Positions 1 to 5,100 of a DNA stretch of 5,111 nucleotides are shown here, one piece after another (the stretch's first letter is position 1; the number at the start of each line of letters is the position of its first letter). Under the pieces are notes generated by a model. The model had not been told where the DNA came from and ran no database searches. It saw only the letters and a list, made by a program, of their open reading frames with translations. The position numbers were made by a program, and so were the translations under genes. Location: positions 1 to 5,111 of the forward strand of contig CAKNZJ010000078.1 of NCBI GenBank assembly GCA_932222125.1, given 5' to 3'. This DNA comes from an uncultured Clostridia bacterium (lineage in GTDB: Bacteria; Bacillota; Clostridia; Oscillospirales; Oscillospiraceae).

Positions 1-1137
1 GCCAGGGGCATACCGGCTGAAGAAATAGCTTATATCCACACCGCCAATACGGAAACGAAGAAAAAGGAACTGTTCGGCAAGGTGAACTCCGGGCAGATAC
101 GGGTGCTGATCGGCTCCACACAGAAGATGGGGGCGGGCACCAACGCACAGCGGAAACTTGCGGCCTTGCACCACCTGGATTGTCCCTGGCGGCCCTCAGA
201 CCTTCAGCAACGGGAGGGCCGCATTATCCGGCAGGGCAACGAGAATGACGAGGTGGATATTTACACCTACGTCACCGAGAACACCTTTGACAGCTACCTC
301 TATCAGATGGTGGAGAACAAGCAGAAATTCATCGGCCAGATCATGACCTCAAAAAGTCCGGCGCGTTCCGCCGAGGACATTGATGAAACGTCCCTGTCCT
401 ATGCGGAGATCAAGGCCCTTTGCGCCGGGGACGAACGTATCAAGGAAAAGATGGACTTGGATATTGAGGTACAGCGGCTAAAGCTGCTGAAATCAAGCCA
501 TTTGAGCCAGAAGTATGCGCTGGAGGATGACATCATCAAGCATTTTCCCCAGGCTATCGCCATCGCCAAAGGGCGAATAAAGAACGACCAGGAGGATATA
601 GCGGTCAGGGACGCCAACACCCACCCTAACGAGGACGGCTTTTCGCCTATGGTGGTGGCAGGCGTGACCTATACCGAGAGAAAGGCGGCGGGCACCGCTA
701 TTCTTGAAGTCCGAAAGACCTTGACGGACAGCACTCCCGTTCCCCTGGGCCAGTACCGGGGCTTTGAGATGACAATTTTCTTTGACTCACTCTTTAAGGA
801 ATACAAGGTAAGCTTGACAGGTGCCCATGAACACAGTATGACCCTGGGTACGGACATTTTCGGAAATATCCTGCGGTTGGACAATCTGCTGGGCGGCTTT
901 GATGATGACCTTGCATCCGCACAGCGCGACCTTGCCACCTATGAAACCCAGCTTGCCAGCGCAAAGGTGGAGGTGGAAAAGCCGTTCCCCCAGGAAGATG
1001 AGCTGAAAGCAAAATCCGCCCGTCTGGACGAACTCAATATTCTGCTGAATATGGATAAGCAGGAGAATGAGATCATGGATGGCGAACCGAATGAGGGCGA
1101 CGGCCCTGCACGGGAACCCTCCGACCGGGAGCGGTAA
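1..1137 (+). CDS. C-terminal part of a large SNF2-type DNA helicase/methylase of an ICE (5' truncated by window)
   Basis: The reading frame is open from base 1, so this is the end of a longer protein; the GTG at 82 is an internal codon, not a start. The visible 378 residues begin inside the second RecA-like lobe of a superfamily 2 helicase. Motif V is GSTQKMGAGTN (in-window residues 38-48) and motif VI is QREGRIIRQGN (70-80), with the arginine-finger residues R74 and R77. The following YVTENTFDSYL...QIMTSKSPARSAEDIDE and LSYAEIKALCAGD blocks are characteristic of the very large (often over 2000 residues) helicase/N6-adenine methylase proteins of Tn1549-like elements. From about residue 150 the chain is mostly helical and charged and ends in an acidic, low-complexity tail. 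The methylase part, if present, lies left of the window. Its role is probably DNA processing or protection of the mobile element (inference); the helicase assignment itself is firm. Confidence 0.88.
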   Translation, partial: ARGIPAEEIAYIHTANTETKKKELFGKVNSGQIRVLIGSTQKMGAGTNAQRKLAALHHLDCPWRPSDLQQREGRIIRQGNENDEVDIYTYVTENTFDSYLYQMVENKQKFIGQIMTSKSPARSAEDIDETSLSYAEIKALCAGDERIKEKMDLDIEVQRLKLLKSSHLSQKYALEDDIIKHFPQAIAIAKGRIKNDQEDIAVRDANTHPNEDGFSPMVVAGVTYTERKAAGTAILEVRKTLTDSTPVPLGQYRGFEMTIFFDSLFKEYKVSLTGAHEHSMTLGTDIFGNILRLDNLLGGFDDDLASAQRDLATYETQLASAKVEVEKPFPQEDELKAKSARLDELNILLNMDKQENEIMDGEPNEGDGPAREPSDRER

Positions 1138-1146
1138 AACGCACAT

Positions 1147-1175
1147 TTGCCGTGCCAGTGGGCATGGTGTATAAT
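1147..1175 (+). promoter_or_regulatory. Probable sigma-A promoter for the 110-residue protein
   Basis: A perfect TATAAT lies at 1170-1175, with TTGCCG (four of six to TTGACA) at 1147-1152 and a spacer of exactly 17 bases. Transcription would start near 1182, about 20 bases before the ATG at 1203, leaving the ribosome binding site inside the leader. It sits just after the helicase stop codon, so the small gene could be expressed independently of the long upstream transcript. Confidence 0.5.
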
Positions 1176-1202
1176 GGCCGCAGCAAACAGGTGGAGGTGA
1201 AA

Positions 1203-1535
1203 ATGGTGTCTGACAACATCAAGTTTGAAACCTTTGTGGACGCCCAAAGCACAGCATTTCAGGAGTATGTGAGTTCTGTTATCGCAAAGCTGCCCAAGAC
1301 GGATAAGGATTATCGCTCTATTCAGAACAAAATCAGCGGTATCTACGAACAGTATCCCAAGGTAATGGATGTATTCGACACCGAACAGGCGGCGGCGCTG
1401 ACGGAACAGGAGTGTGAGGCGCTCATTACAGTGGTGGGCCTGCGAAACCAGCTTGTGGAGATGGAAACGCAGGCGATCTACTTCCGGGGCTGCTATGATG
1501 GAGTAGGTTATCTCAAAAAGGCTGGCATCCTATGA
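1203..1535 (+). CDS. Small helical protein of unknown function (110 aa)
   Basis: I do not recognise a named family with certainty. The start is set at the ATG at 1203 because GGAGG at 1193-1197 lies five bases before it; in-frame GTG codons from 1152 extend the frame but have no comparable binding site. The protein is predicted to be almost wholly helical, with no signal peptide, membrane segment or cysteine pair. Notable stretches are KLPKTDKDYRSIQNKISGIYEQYP (residues 29-52, given as a region rather than a motif) and a C-terminal helix IYFRGCYDGVGYL (92-104). This layout, an N-terminal helical hairpin and a terminal aromatic-Arg-Gly/Asp-Gly helix, resembles small DUF6809-like proteins often found in Clostridia mobile elements, but that is only an impression. 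It lies between the helicase gene and a strong terminator and has its own candidate promoter, so it seems to be a one-gene unit. Confidence 0.75.
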   Translation: MVSDNIKFETFVDAQSTAFQEYVSSVIAKLPKTDKDYRSIQNKISGIYEQYPKVMDVFDTEQAAALTEQECEALITVVGLRNQLVEMETQAIYFRGCYDGVGYLKKAGIL

Positions 1536-1571
1536 TAAAAGGCGGCGTTGGTATGCCAACGCCGCCTTTTA
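1536..1571. terminator. Bidirectional intrinsic terminator between convergent genes
   Basis: A perfect 16-bp inverted repeat (1536-1551 paired with 1556-1571) encloses a four-base TATG loop. The stem core is GGCGGCGTTGG and is flanked by AAAA on the left and TTTT on the right, so it gives a GC-rich hairpin with a U run on both strands. It starts directly after the stop codon of the plus-strand gene ending at 1535 and lies about 30 bases beyond the stop of the minus-strand gene ending at 1601, so it should stop transcription from both. Confidence 0.9.
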
Positions 1572-1600
1572 CATAGCCGCAAATCTAAAAATTCATAGTT

Positions 1601-2077
1601 TTATTCTTTAATTATCAGCTTGTTCAAGTCAAAGAGGGCCGCTTTATAATTCTGAACCTGGTACAGCCGTTTATTGGGATCGGGCTGTTCGATCACATGG
1701 CCCTCCCGTTCCAACAACGTCTTTTGTGTCTCTTTGTCGAAATAGTTGCCATAGTCTATCAGCATCCCCCGAAGCGAGATCAAGCGCCAATAGGGTATCA
1801 GGCTGTCCGTGTCTGCTTTGCCATAGCCTTTCAATTCTGTGATAAAGTCCACGCGCTGGACATCGGCAGGCGTCCAGAACATCCTTTTGTCAAATGGCAT
1901 GATACCGCCATTCTCAATCTCGCAGTAGTCCGCGCCCTTCCGTCTGGCCCACATTTCGCAGATGGCATCCAGGGTGGTGAGTTTCCCTGCGGGTATCATA
2001 CATATGATGGTAGCGAACATCTGCTTGTCCAGATACGCCGTCTTTTTGGTAGCGGGGATGTATTCATGGTCTGCCAT
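1601..2077 (-). CDS. MGMT/alkyltransferase-like family protein lacking the acceptor cysteine (158 aa)
   Basis: The sequence follows the fold of the DNA-binding domain of O6-alkylguanine alkyltransferases. IPAGKLTTLDAI (residues 28-39) matches the IPxGxVxTYxxI start of the domain, IPYWRLISLRGML (94-106) sits where IPCHRV...G.L is expected, and KTLLEREGH (119-127) matches the K..LL..EG end. The catalytic PCHR is therefore PYWR: tyrosine 96 replaces the alkyl-accepting cysteine and tryptophan 97 the histidine. It cannot repair by the usual suicide transfer; related alkyltransferase-like (ATL, PWHR) proteins bind alkylated bases and flag them for excision repair, and a wider Firmicute MGMT-like group also carries PYWR. 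Its role here (lesion recognition or another DNA-binding task) is inferred. The ATG at 2077 has GGAGG six bases upstream (2084-2088 on the plus strand). It runs against all its neighbours, from its own promoter to a shared terminator, which suggests accessory cargo. Confidence 0.75.
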   Translation of the reverse strand: MADHEYIPATKKTAYLDKQMFATIICMIPAGKLTTLDAICEMWARRKGADYCEIENGGIMPFDKRMFWTPADVQRVDFITELKGYGKADTDSLIPYWRLISLRGMLIDYGNYFDKETQKTLLEREGHVIEQPDPNKRLYQVQNYKAALFDLNKLIIKE

Positions 2078-2112
2078 GCGGCACCTCCATACGCAATTCT
2101 TCCTTTTTTGAA

Positions 2113-2141
2113 ATTATACCATTATTTTCGTCCCCATACAA
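2113..2141 (-). promoter_or_regulatory. Probable sigma-A promoter of the MGMT-like gene
   Basis: Read on the minus strand, a perfect TATAAT lies at 2118-2113, preceded after exactly 17 bases by TTGTAT at 2141-2136 (only TTG matches the -35 consensus). Transcription would begin near 2106, giving a leader of about 28 bases that holds the GGAGG site. The weak -35 with a perfect -10 suggests moderate or activator-aided expression. Confidence 0.6.
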
Positions 2142-2153
2142 CAGGAACCGTAC

Positions 2154-2188
2154 ATAGCCGGGAGATTTTCACAAAATCCCCCGGCTAT
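2154..2188. repeat. Long imperfect hairpin/dyad in the divergent intergenic region
   Basis: The arms at 2154-2169 and 2173-2188 pair over 15 of 16 positions (ATAGCCGGG, one A/C mismatch at 2163/2179, then GATTTT) around a three-base CAC loop. There is no U run after it on either strand, so it is not an ordinary terminator. It lies between the minus-strand promoter of the MGMT-like gene and the ribosome binding site (2201-2205) of the plus-strand operon, ending 12 bases before that site. It could be an operator for a dimeric repressor, or an RNA structure in the leader of the operon affecting stability or translation. No convincing plus-strand promoter is seen next to it. Confidence 0.6.
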
Positions 2189-2215
2189 TACTATCTAAAA
2201 AGGAGCTGATGAACC

Positions 2216-2554
2216 ATGACAGGCGAAGAACTGCGAACTAAGCTGTACGAGAAGATGGCGGCAGAGCAGGAAAAGTACCGGGCGTGGCTGCTGGGCCAGT
2301 CCCCCGGTGAAATCCTGAACCACGCCGCCGAGTACACTGTCCGGGAGGACATCGTGATAGAGATGTCGGCGCTGGAACTGCCGGACACCCAGGCCAGGGC
2401 GCTGCTGAAATCCCGTACTCCGCTGGCGGACGTTTACAAAGAGTGGAACAAGACGGAAACCCACCACATGGAGGACTTGCGGGACGTGATTGAAGCCCGT
2501 GCTGACGCTGTGATACAGGCTGAAAAAGAAAAGGGCCAGCGGGAGGGACGGTAG
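2216..2554 (+). CDS. DUF3848-family protein (112 aa), first gene of the operon
   Basis: The stretch LYEKMAAEQEKYRAWLLGQ (residues 10-28), followed by EYTVREDIVIEM (39-50), ALLKSRTPLADVYKEW (62-77) and a final helix DLRDVIEARAD, is the recognisable pattern of DUF3848, a family of unknown function common in ICEs of Clostridia and often beside the primase-like gene. The protein is soluble, helical and charged, with a basic/acidic coiled C-terminal end and no catalytic motif that I can identify. The ATG at 2216 is preceded by AAAAAGGAG with a ten-base gap, rather long; an ATG at 2209 has better spacing for no useful frame, since it stops after ten codons. The stop codon TAG is immediately followed by the ATG of the next gene, so the two are almost certainly translated together. 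The link to DNA processing or transfer is inferred from context only. Confidence 0.83.
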   Translation: MTGEELRTKLYEKMAAEQEKYRAWLLGQSPGEILNHAAEYTVREDIVIEMSALELPDTQARALLKSRTPLADVYKEWNKTETHHMEDLRDVIEARADAVIQAEKEKGQREGR

Positions 2555-3499
2555 ATGGGCTATGTGACCCCGGAGCAGATCGCCCAGGCCAAGGAGATCG
2601 ACCTGCTGACCTACCTCCAACAGTATGACCCGCACCAGCTTGTCCATGTCGGCGGCAGCACCTATTGTACCCGTGAGCATGACAGCCTGAAAATCAGCAA
2701 CGGAAAGTGGAACTGGTTTTCCCAGGGGATCGGCGGCAAAACGGCGCTGGACTATCTCATTAAGGTGCAGGATGTTCCCTTTACCCAGGCGGTGGAAATG
2801 CTGGTGGGACGGGCGGCGGTTTTGCCGCCCGTTTCTCATGCCGCTCCCAAGCCTGACCCGCCCCGGAAACTGCTTATGCCGGAACTGAACAGCAATAACG
2901 ACCGGGCGCTGAACTACCTCATGGGCCGGGGCATCCACCCCGTTATCCTGGACTACTGCCTGGAACACAGGTTACTGGCTGAAACAAAGCAGTACCACAA
3001 CGCCCTGTTCGCCGGGTATGACCGGGAGGGCAAAATGCGCTACGCCGCTCTCCGAGGGACAATGGGCAATTTCAAAGGTGAGGTGACGGGCAGCGACAAG
3101 CACTATTCGTTCTCTATCTCCGCCCCCAAGGAATCGGGCAGGCTCCACTTGTTTGAATCGGCCATTGACCTGATGAGTTATGCCACCCTGATGTTAGGCC
3201 GGGGCTGGGACTGGCAGAAGGACAGCCTGCTCTCCCTGGCCGGTGTCTATCAGACCAAGCGGGAGAACGTGGTGCCCATCGCTCTCAGCCGGTATCTTCA
3301 GGAGCATCCCAACGTCCACACCTTGCAGCTCCACCTGGACAATGACGAGGTGGGCCGGGGCGCGGCGGCGGGCATCATGGGCGGGCTGAAAGACCGCTAC
3401 ACGGTGTTAGACCAGCCACCCACCTACGGAAAAGATGTAAATGACCTGCTCCGGCGAAAGCTGGGGCTGACACGGAGAAAGGAGGAATGGAGCCGGTGA
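2555..3499 (+). CDS. DUF3991/TOPRIM primase-like protein (314 aa)
   Basis: Residues about 1-85 correspond to the N-terminal part of DnaG-like primases, but the CHC2 zinc ligands are lost: where a primase has C..H...C..C this protein has YCTREHDSLKI (37-47) and WNWFSQGIGGKTALDYL (52-68). A proline-rich linker (about 90-105) leads to the DUF3991 segment, with NYLMGRGIHPVILDYCLE (120-137). The TOPRIM domain follows, with the acidic residue E201 in LHLFESAIDLMSY, the D262-x-D264 pair in LHLDNDEVGRGAA, and the closing GKDVNDLL (292-299). These are the metal-binding residues expected of a nucleotidyl-transfer or strand-cleaving TOPRIM enzyme. It probably acts on the DNA of the element, for example priming replication or complementary-strand synthesis after transfer (inference). 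GGGAGGG lies seven bases before the ATG, inside the end of the previous gene. Its stop overlaps the start of the ParM-like gene. Confidence 0.88.
   Translation: MGYVTPEQIAQAKEIDLLTYLQQYDPHQLVHVGGSTYCTREHDSLKISNGKWNWFSQGIGGKTALDYLIKVQDVPFTQAVEMLVGRAAVLPPVSHAAPKPDPPRKLLMPELNSNNDRALNYLMGRGIHPVILDYCLEHRLLAETKQYHNALFAGYDREGKMRYAALRGTMGNFKGEVTGSDKHYSFSISAPKESGRLHLFESAIDLMSYATLMLGRGWDWQKDSLLSLAGVYQTKRENVVPIALSRYLQEHPNVHTLQLHLDNDEVGRGAAAGIMGGLKDRYTVLDQPPTYGKDVNDLLRRKLGLTRRKEEWSR
3481..3499 (+). promoter_or_regulatory. Ribosome binding site and GTGA overlap that decide the ParM start
   Basis: AAAGGAGG ends at 3485. The first in-frame ATG (3487) is only one base away, too close for normal initiation. 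The in-frame GTG at 3496 is ten bases away and overlaps the TGA stop (3497-3499) of the TOPRIM gene as GTGA, a usual arrangement for coupled translation. A third option, the ATG at 3514 (giving MKIIGIDNG), has no clear binding site. GTG 3496 is preferred. Confidence 0.6.
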
Positions 3500-4428
3500 A
3501 AGAGTATCAGGGTATGAAGATCATCGGCATTGATAACGGCTACGGCAACATCAAGACGGCCAACTGCTGTTTTCCGGCAGGGCTGACCAGCTATGATGCC
3601 GAGCCGGTATTTAAGGACGAGCTGTTGGTCTATGGGGGCCGCTACCACCTGATCGGCACGGGCCACAAGGAATTTGCCGCCGACAAGACCGGGGACGATG
3701 ACTACTATCTCCTGACCCTGGCGGCGGTGGCCCGTGAGTTGAACGTGTACGGTCTGACCTCCGCCAAGGTGCGGCTGGCCGTGGGCCTGCCCCTGACCTG
3801 GGTGAGCCAGCAGCGGGAGGACTTCAAGGCGTATCTTCTGCGTGACCGGGACGTGGGCTTTACCTTCCGGGGGAAAGAGTACCGGGTGGAGATCGCTGGC
3901 GTTGATGTGTTCCCCCAGGGCTTTGCGGCGGTAGCCAGCCAGATCAGGGACTTCCAGGGCGTGAATATGCTGTGCGACATTGGCAATGGCACCATGAACA
4001 TCATGTTTATCAATGACCGCAAGCCCGCCGCTGACCGAATGTTTACGGAGAAGTACGGCACCCACCAATGTATGCTGGCCGTCCGGGAAAACGTCATGCG
4101 AACCCACCACGCCACGGTGGATGACTCCATCATCAACCGAGTGCTGCGCTTTGGCACGGCGGACATTCAGGAGGACTACCTGACCACCATCCGGGAAACC
4201 GCCGCAGGGTACGTCCGCGAGATCTTCCGCATCCTGCGGGAGCGTGAATACAACCCCGCTCTCATGCGGCTCTATGTGCTGGGCGGCGGGAGCTGCCTGA
4301 TCCGCAACTTTGGCGAGTATGACGCTGACCGTGTGACCATCAACGAGGACATTTGCGCCACGGCCAAGGGCTACGAGTACCTGTGCGAGATGGCACTCCG
4401 CAAGGGTGGCGTTCCTCATGGAGCGTAA
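3496..4428 (+). CDS. parM: ParM/StbA-family actin-like partition ATPase
   Basis: The chain (310 residues from GTG 3496; 313 if ATG 3487 is used) shows the actin/Hsp70 nucleotide-binding signatures in order. Phosphate 1 is IIGIDNGYGNIKT near the N-terminus with the conserved aspartate; AVGLPLTWV is near residue 100; phosphate 2 is MLCDIGNGTMNIMFI at about 158-172 with its aspartate; and the adenosine motif is LYVLGGGSCLIRNF at about 259-272. The length agrees with plasmid ParM proteins. ParM forms ATP-driven filaments in the cytoplasm that push apart DNA copies held by an adaptor bound to a centromere. The small gene overlapping its end and the repeats beyond fit that adaptor and centromere. 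On an ICE this would stabilise the circular, possibly multicopy form. It is co-translated with the TOPRIM gene. Family assignment is firm; the filament function is inferred from the family. Confidence 0.88.
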   Translation: MKEYQGMKIIGIDNGYGNIKTANCCFPAGLTSYDAEPVFKDELLVYGGRYHLIGTGHKEFAADKTGDDDYYLLTLAAVARELNVYGLTSAKVRLAVGLPLTWVSQQREDFKAYLLRDRDVGFTFRGKEYRVEIAGVDVFPQGFAAVASQIRDFQGVNMLCDIGNGTMNIMFINDRKPAADRMFTEKYGTHQCMLAVRENVMRTHHATVDDSIINRVLRFGTADIQEDYLTTIRETAAGYVREIFRILREREYNPALMRLYVLGGGSCLIRNFGEYDADRVTINEDICATAKGYEYLCEMALRKGGVPHGA

Positions 4429-4705
4429 AAAGATGACCCTGCGCTTTGACCTTGACCGCCCGGAGGACAGACAGGCGTGGGAGTATTTGCAAAGCCTGAA
4501 AGCGGCATCCATGAATAAGGCTGTGCTGGCTACCATCCATCAGGCAGAACGGGCTAATCGTGTCCGAAGTATGCTCCGCAGCATCATTCAGGAAGAACTC
4601 ACCGCCGCTTTGAAGCAGTTACCCGTTCAGCCTGTGCAGCCGGAGCCAGTGGACAATGATGGGATGGACGATACCATCATGGACTTTCTGGATAATTTCA
4701 TGTGA
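4418..4705 (+). CDS. parR: ParR-like centromere-binding adaptor (95 aa)
   Basis: The small size, position directly after a ParM-like gene and sequence pattern point to the partner of the actin-like ATPase. The N-terminal MTLRFDLDRPEDRQAWEYL (residues 6-24) looks like the beta strand plus first helix of a ribbon-helix-helix protein, followed by SMNKAVLATIHQA (31-43) as the second helix. A longer helix (about 45-67) leads into a proline/glutamine linker (PVQPVQPEP) and an acidic tail with six aspartates and hydrophobic residues (79-95, ending IMDFLDNFM). In known ParR proteins the C-terminal tail inserts into the ParM filament end; this tail may do the same (inference). The ATG at 4418 is chosen because AAGGGTGG lies eight bases upstream; GTG 4406 would add four residues. 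It overlaps the ParM-like gene by 11 bases. The symbol rests on context and fold pattern rather than close similarity. Confidence 0.7.
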   Translation: MERKKMTLRFDLDRPEDRQAWEYLQSLKAASMNKAVLATIHQAERANRVRSMLRSIIQEELTAALKQLPVQPVQPEPVDNDGMDDTIMDFLDNFM

Positions 4706-4741
4706 CGGCAAAAATGGCTGAAAGTGCCGTCACGCGTTTTT
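4702..4741 (+). terminator. Possible intrinsic terminator after the parMR-like genes
   Basis: The first inverted pair (4702-4710 with 4725-4733) forms a 9-bp stem with a 14-base loop and is followed, after GCG, by TTTTT (4737-4741). This could end the four-gene operon. The loop is large, the stem overlaps the parR stop codon, and the same sequence belongs to the repeat cluster, so termination may be a secondary or absent role. Confidence 0.4.
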
Positions 4742-4787
4742 GACCGCAACCAATCGTGACGGCAAAAGTACCGCAATTTGCCGTCAC
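4702..4787. repeat. Cluster of inverted GTGACGGCA repeats, candidate parC-like centromere/operator
   Basis: Four exact copies of the 9-mer GTGACGGCA occur within 86 bases: forward at 4702-4710 and 4756-4764, reverse at 4725-4733 and 4779-4787. The second pair extends to 11-bp perfect arms (4756-4766 and 4777-4787). A near copy, TGACCGCAA, lies at 4741-4749, and its ACCGCAA core recurs at 4770-4776. The block begins at the stop codon of the parR-like gene. Small multi-copy repeats beside a parMR pair are what type II partition centromeres look like, though most known ones lie upstream of parM; here the cluster is downstream. It could also be an operator for the next gene. Confidence 0.65.
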
Positions 4788-4812
4788 CATCTAAAAGAAA
4801 GAGGTGTTTCCC

Positions 4813-4986
4813 ATGCCCGTGAAAATGCCGCAGAGCAAGCCCCCTCCCAGGCCTGCCCGCCGTGTTTCCCCAGCGGAGTGGGCGTGGCTTGACCGCATCA
4901 AACGGCAGCTTGCCTATGACGAGTATATGCAGGCCAAGCGGGAATTTTGGCTTGCGGAGCGCCCGCCCAAGAGGGAAACCGGGTAG
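4813..4986 (+). CDS. Small basic protein of unknown function next to the putative oriT (57 aa)
   Basis: The frame starts at the ATG at 4813, eight bases after AAAGAGG (4798-4804); a GTG at 4804 overlaps that site and is unlikely. The protein has a proline- and lysine/arginine-rich N-terminus (residues 1-17), then a single amphipathic helical part, SPAEWAWLDRIKRQLAYDEY (19-38), continuing through AKREFWLAER. Basic residues (13 Lys/Arg) exceed acidic ones (7). There is no membrane segment or cysteine. I do not recognise the family. It lies between the repeat cluster and the dyads at 5015-5100, so a DNA-binding or mobilisation accessory role is possible but unproven. Normal codon composition and a good ribosome binding site support that it is a real gene. 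Confidence 0.6.
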   Translation: MPVKMPQSKPPPRPARRVSPAEWAWLDRIKRQLAYDEYMQAKREFWLAERPPKRETG

Positions 4987-5055
4987 GGCGACCACCAACC
5001 CCGCACGTTCTCCCGCGCCGCAGGCGCAGAGGGCGGCGTTGTCTTAACAAGCAAC

Positions 5056-5075
5056 GAATTGTGGGGCCACAATTC
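5056..5075. repeat. 9-bp perfect palindrome around a GG centre
   Basis: The arms GAATTGTGG (5056-5064) and CCACAATTC (5067-5075) match perfectly around two G bases. No run of T follows on either strand, so it is more likely a protein-binding dyad, such as a relaxase accessory-protein site or operator, than a terminator. Confidence 0.7.
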
Positions 5076-5083
5076 AGCTTGAC

Positions 5084-5100
5084 AGGGGCTTGCCGCCCCT
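5084..5100. repeat. 6-bp GC-rich hairpin with TTGCC loop, nine bases after the palindrome
   Basis: AGGGGC (5084-5089) pairs with GCCCCT (5095-5100) over a five-base loop. It lies nine bases right of the larger palindrome, and the sequence continues into ATGACCCCGCA at the window edge. Small hairpins next to a relaxase cleavage site are common in oriT regions; this is an inference from arrangement only. Confidence 0.55.

Noticed and set aside
82..84. GTG at 82 as start of the first gene
   Set aside because: The same frame continues open to base 1 with residues matching the helicase family, so the gene begins left of the window.
2108..2138. TTGAAA at 2108-2113 as -35 of a plus-strand promoter for the DUF3848 operon
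   Set aside because: No acceptable -10 hexamer is found 16-19 bases downstream.
1697..2209. Open frame of 170 codons on the plus strand opposite the MGMT-like gene
   Set aside because: The minus-strand frame has family motifs, a promoter and a good ribosome binding site; this frame has none and runs through the intergenic hairpin.
2195..2968. Open frame of 257 codons on the minus strand opposite DUF3848 and TOPRIM genes
   Set aside because: It spans two recognised plus-strand genes and their junction, and its translation has no recognisable domain.
3424..4536. Long open frame of 370 codons on the minus strand opposite the ParM-like gene
   Set aside because: It is antisense to a well-recognised ParM gene, has a low-complexity Gly/His/Val-rich translation with no family pattern, and no ribosome binding site; it arises from the GC-rich codon use of the plus strand.
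4702..4787. Repeat cluster as replication iterons or a CRISPR array
   Set aside because: The copies are inverted pairs with unequal gaps rather than direct iterons, no replication initiator gene is present, and the units are far too short for CRISPR repeats and spacers.
2193..4796. ATCTAAAA occurring before both the DUF3848 gene and the 57-residue gene
   Set aside because: An eight-base AT-rich match close to ribosome binding sites is easily expected by chance.
4862..5047. Overlapping plus-strand frame of 61 codons
   Set aside because: It is shifted inside the 57-residue gene, lacks a ribosome binding site, and runs into the dyad region with an Ala/Arg/Pro-rich translation.
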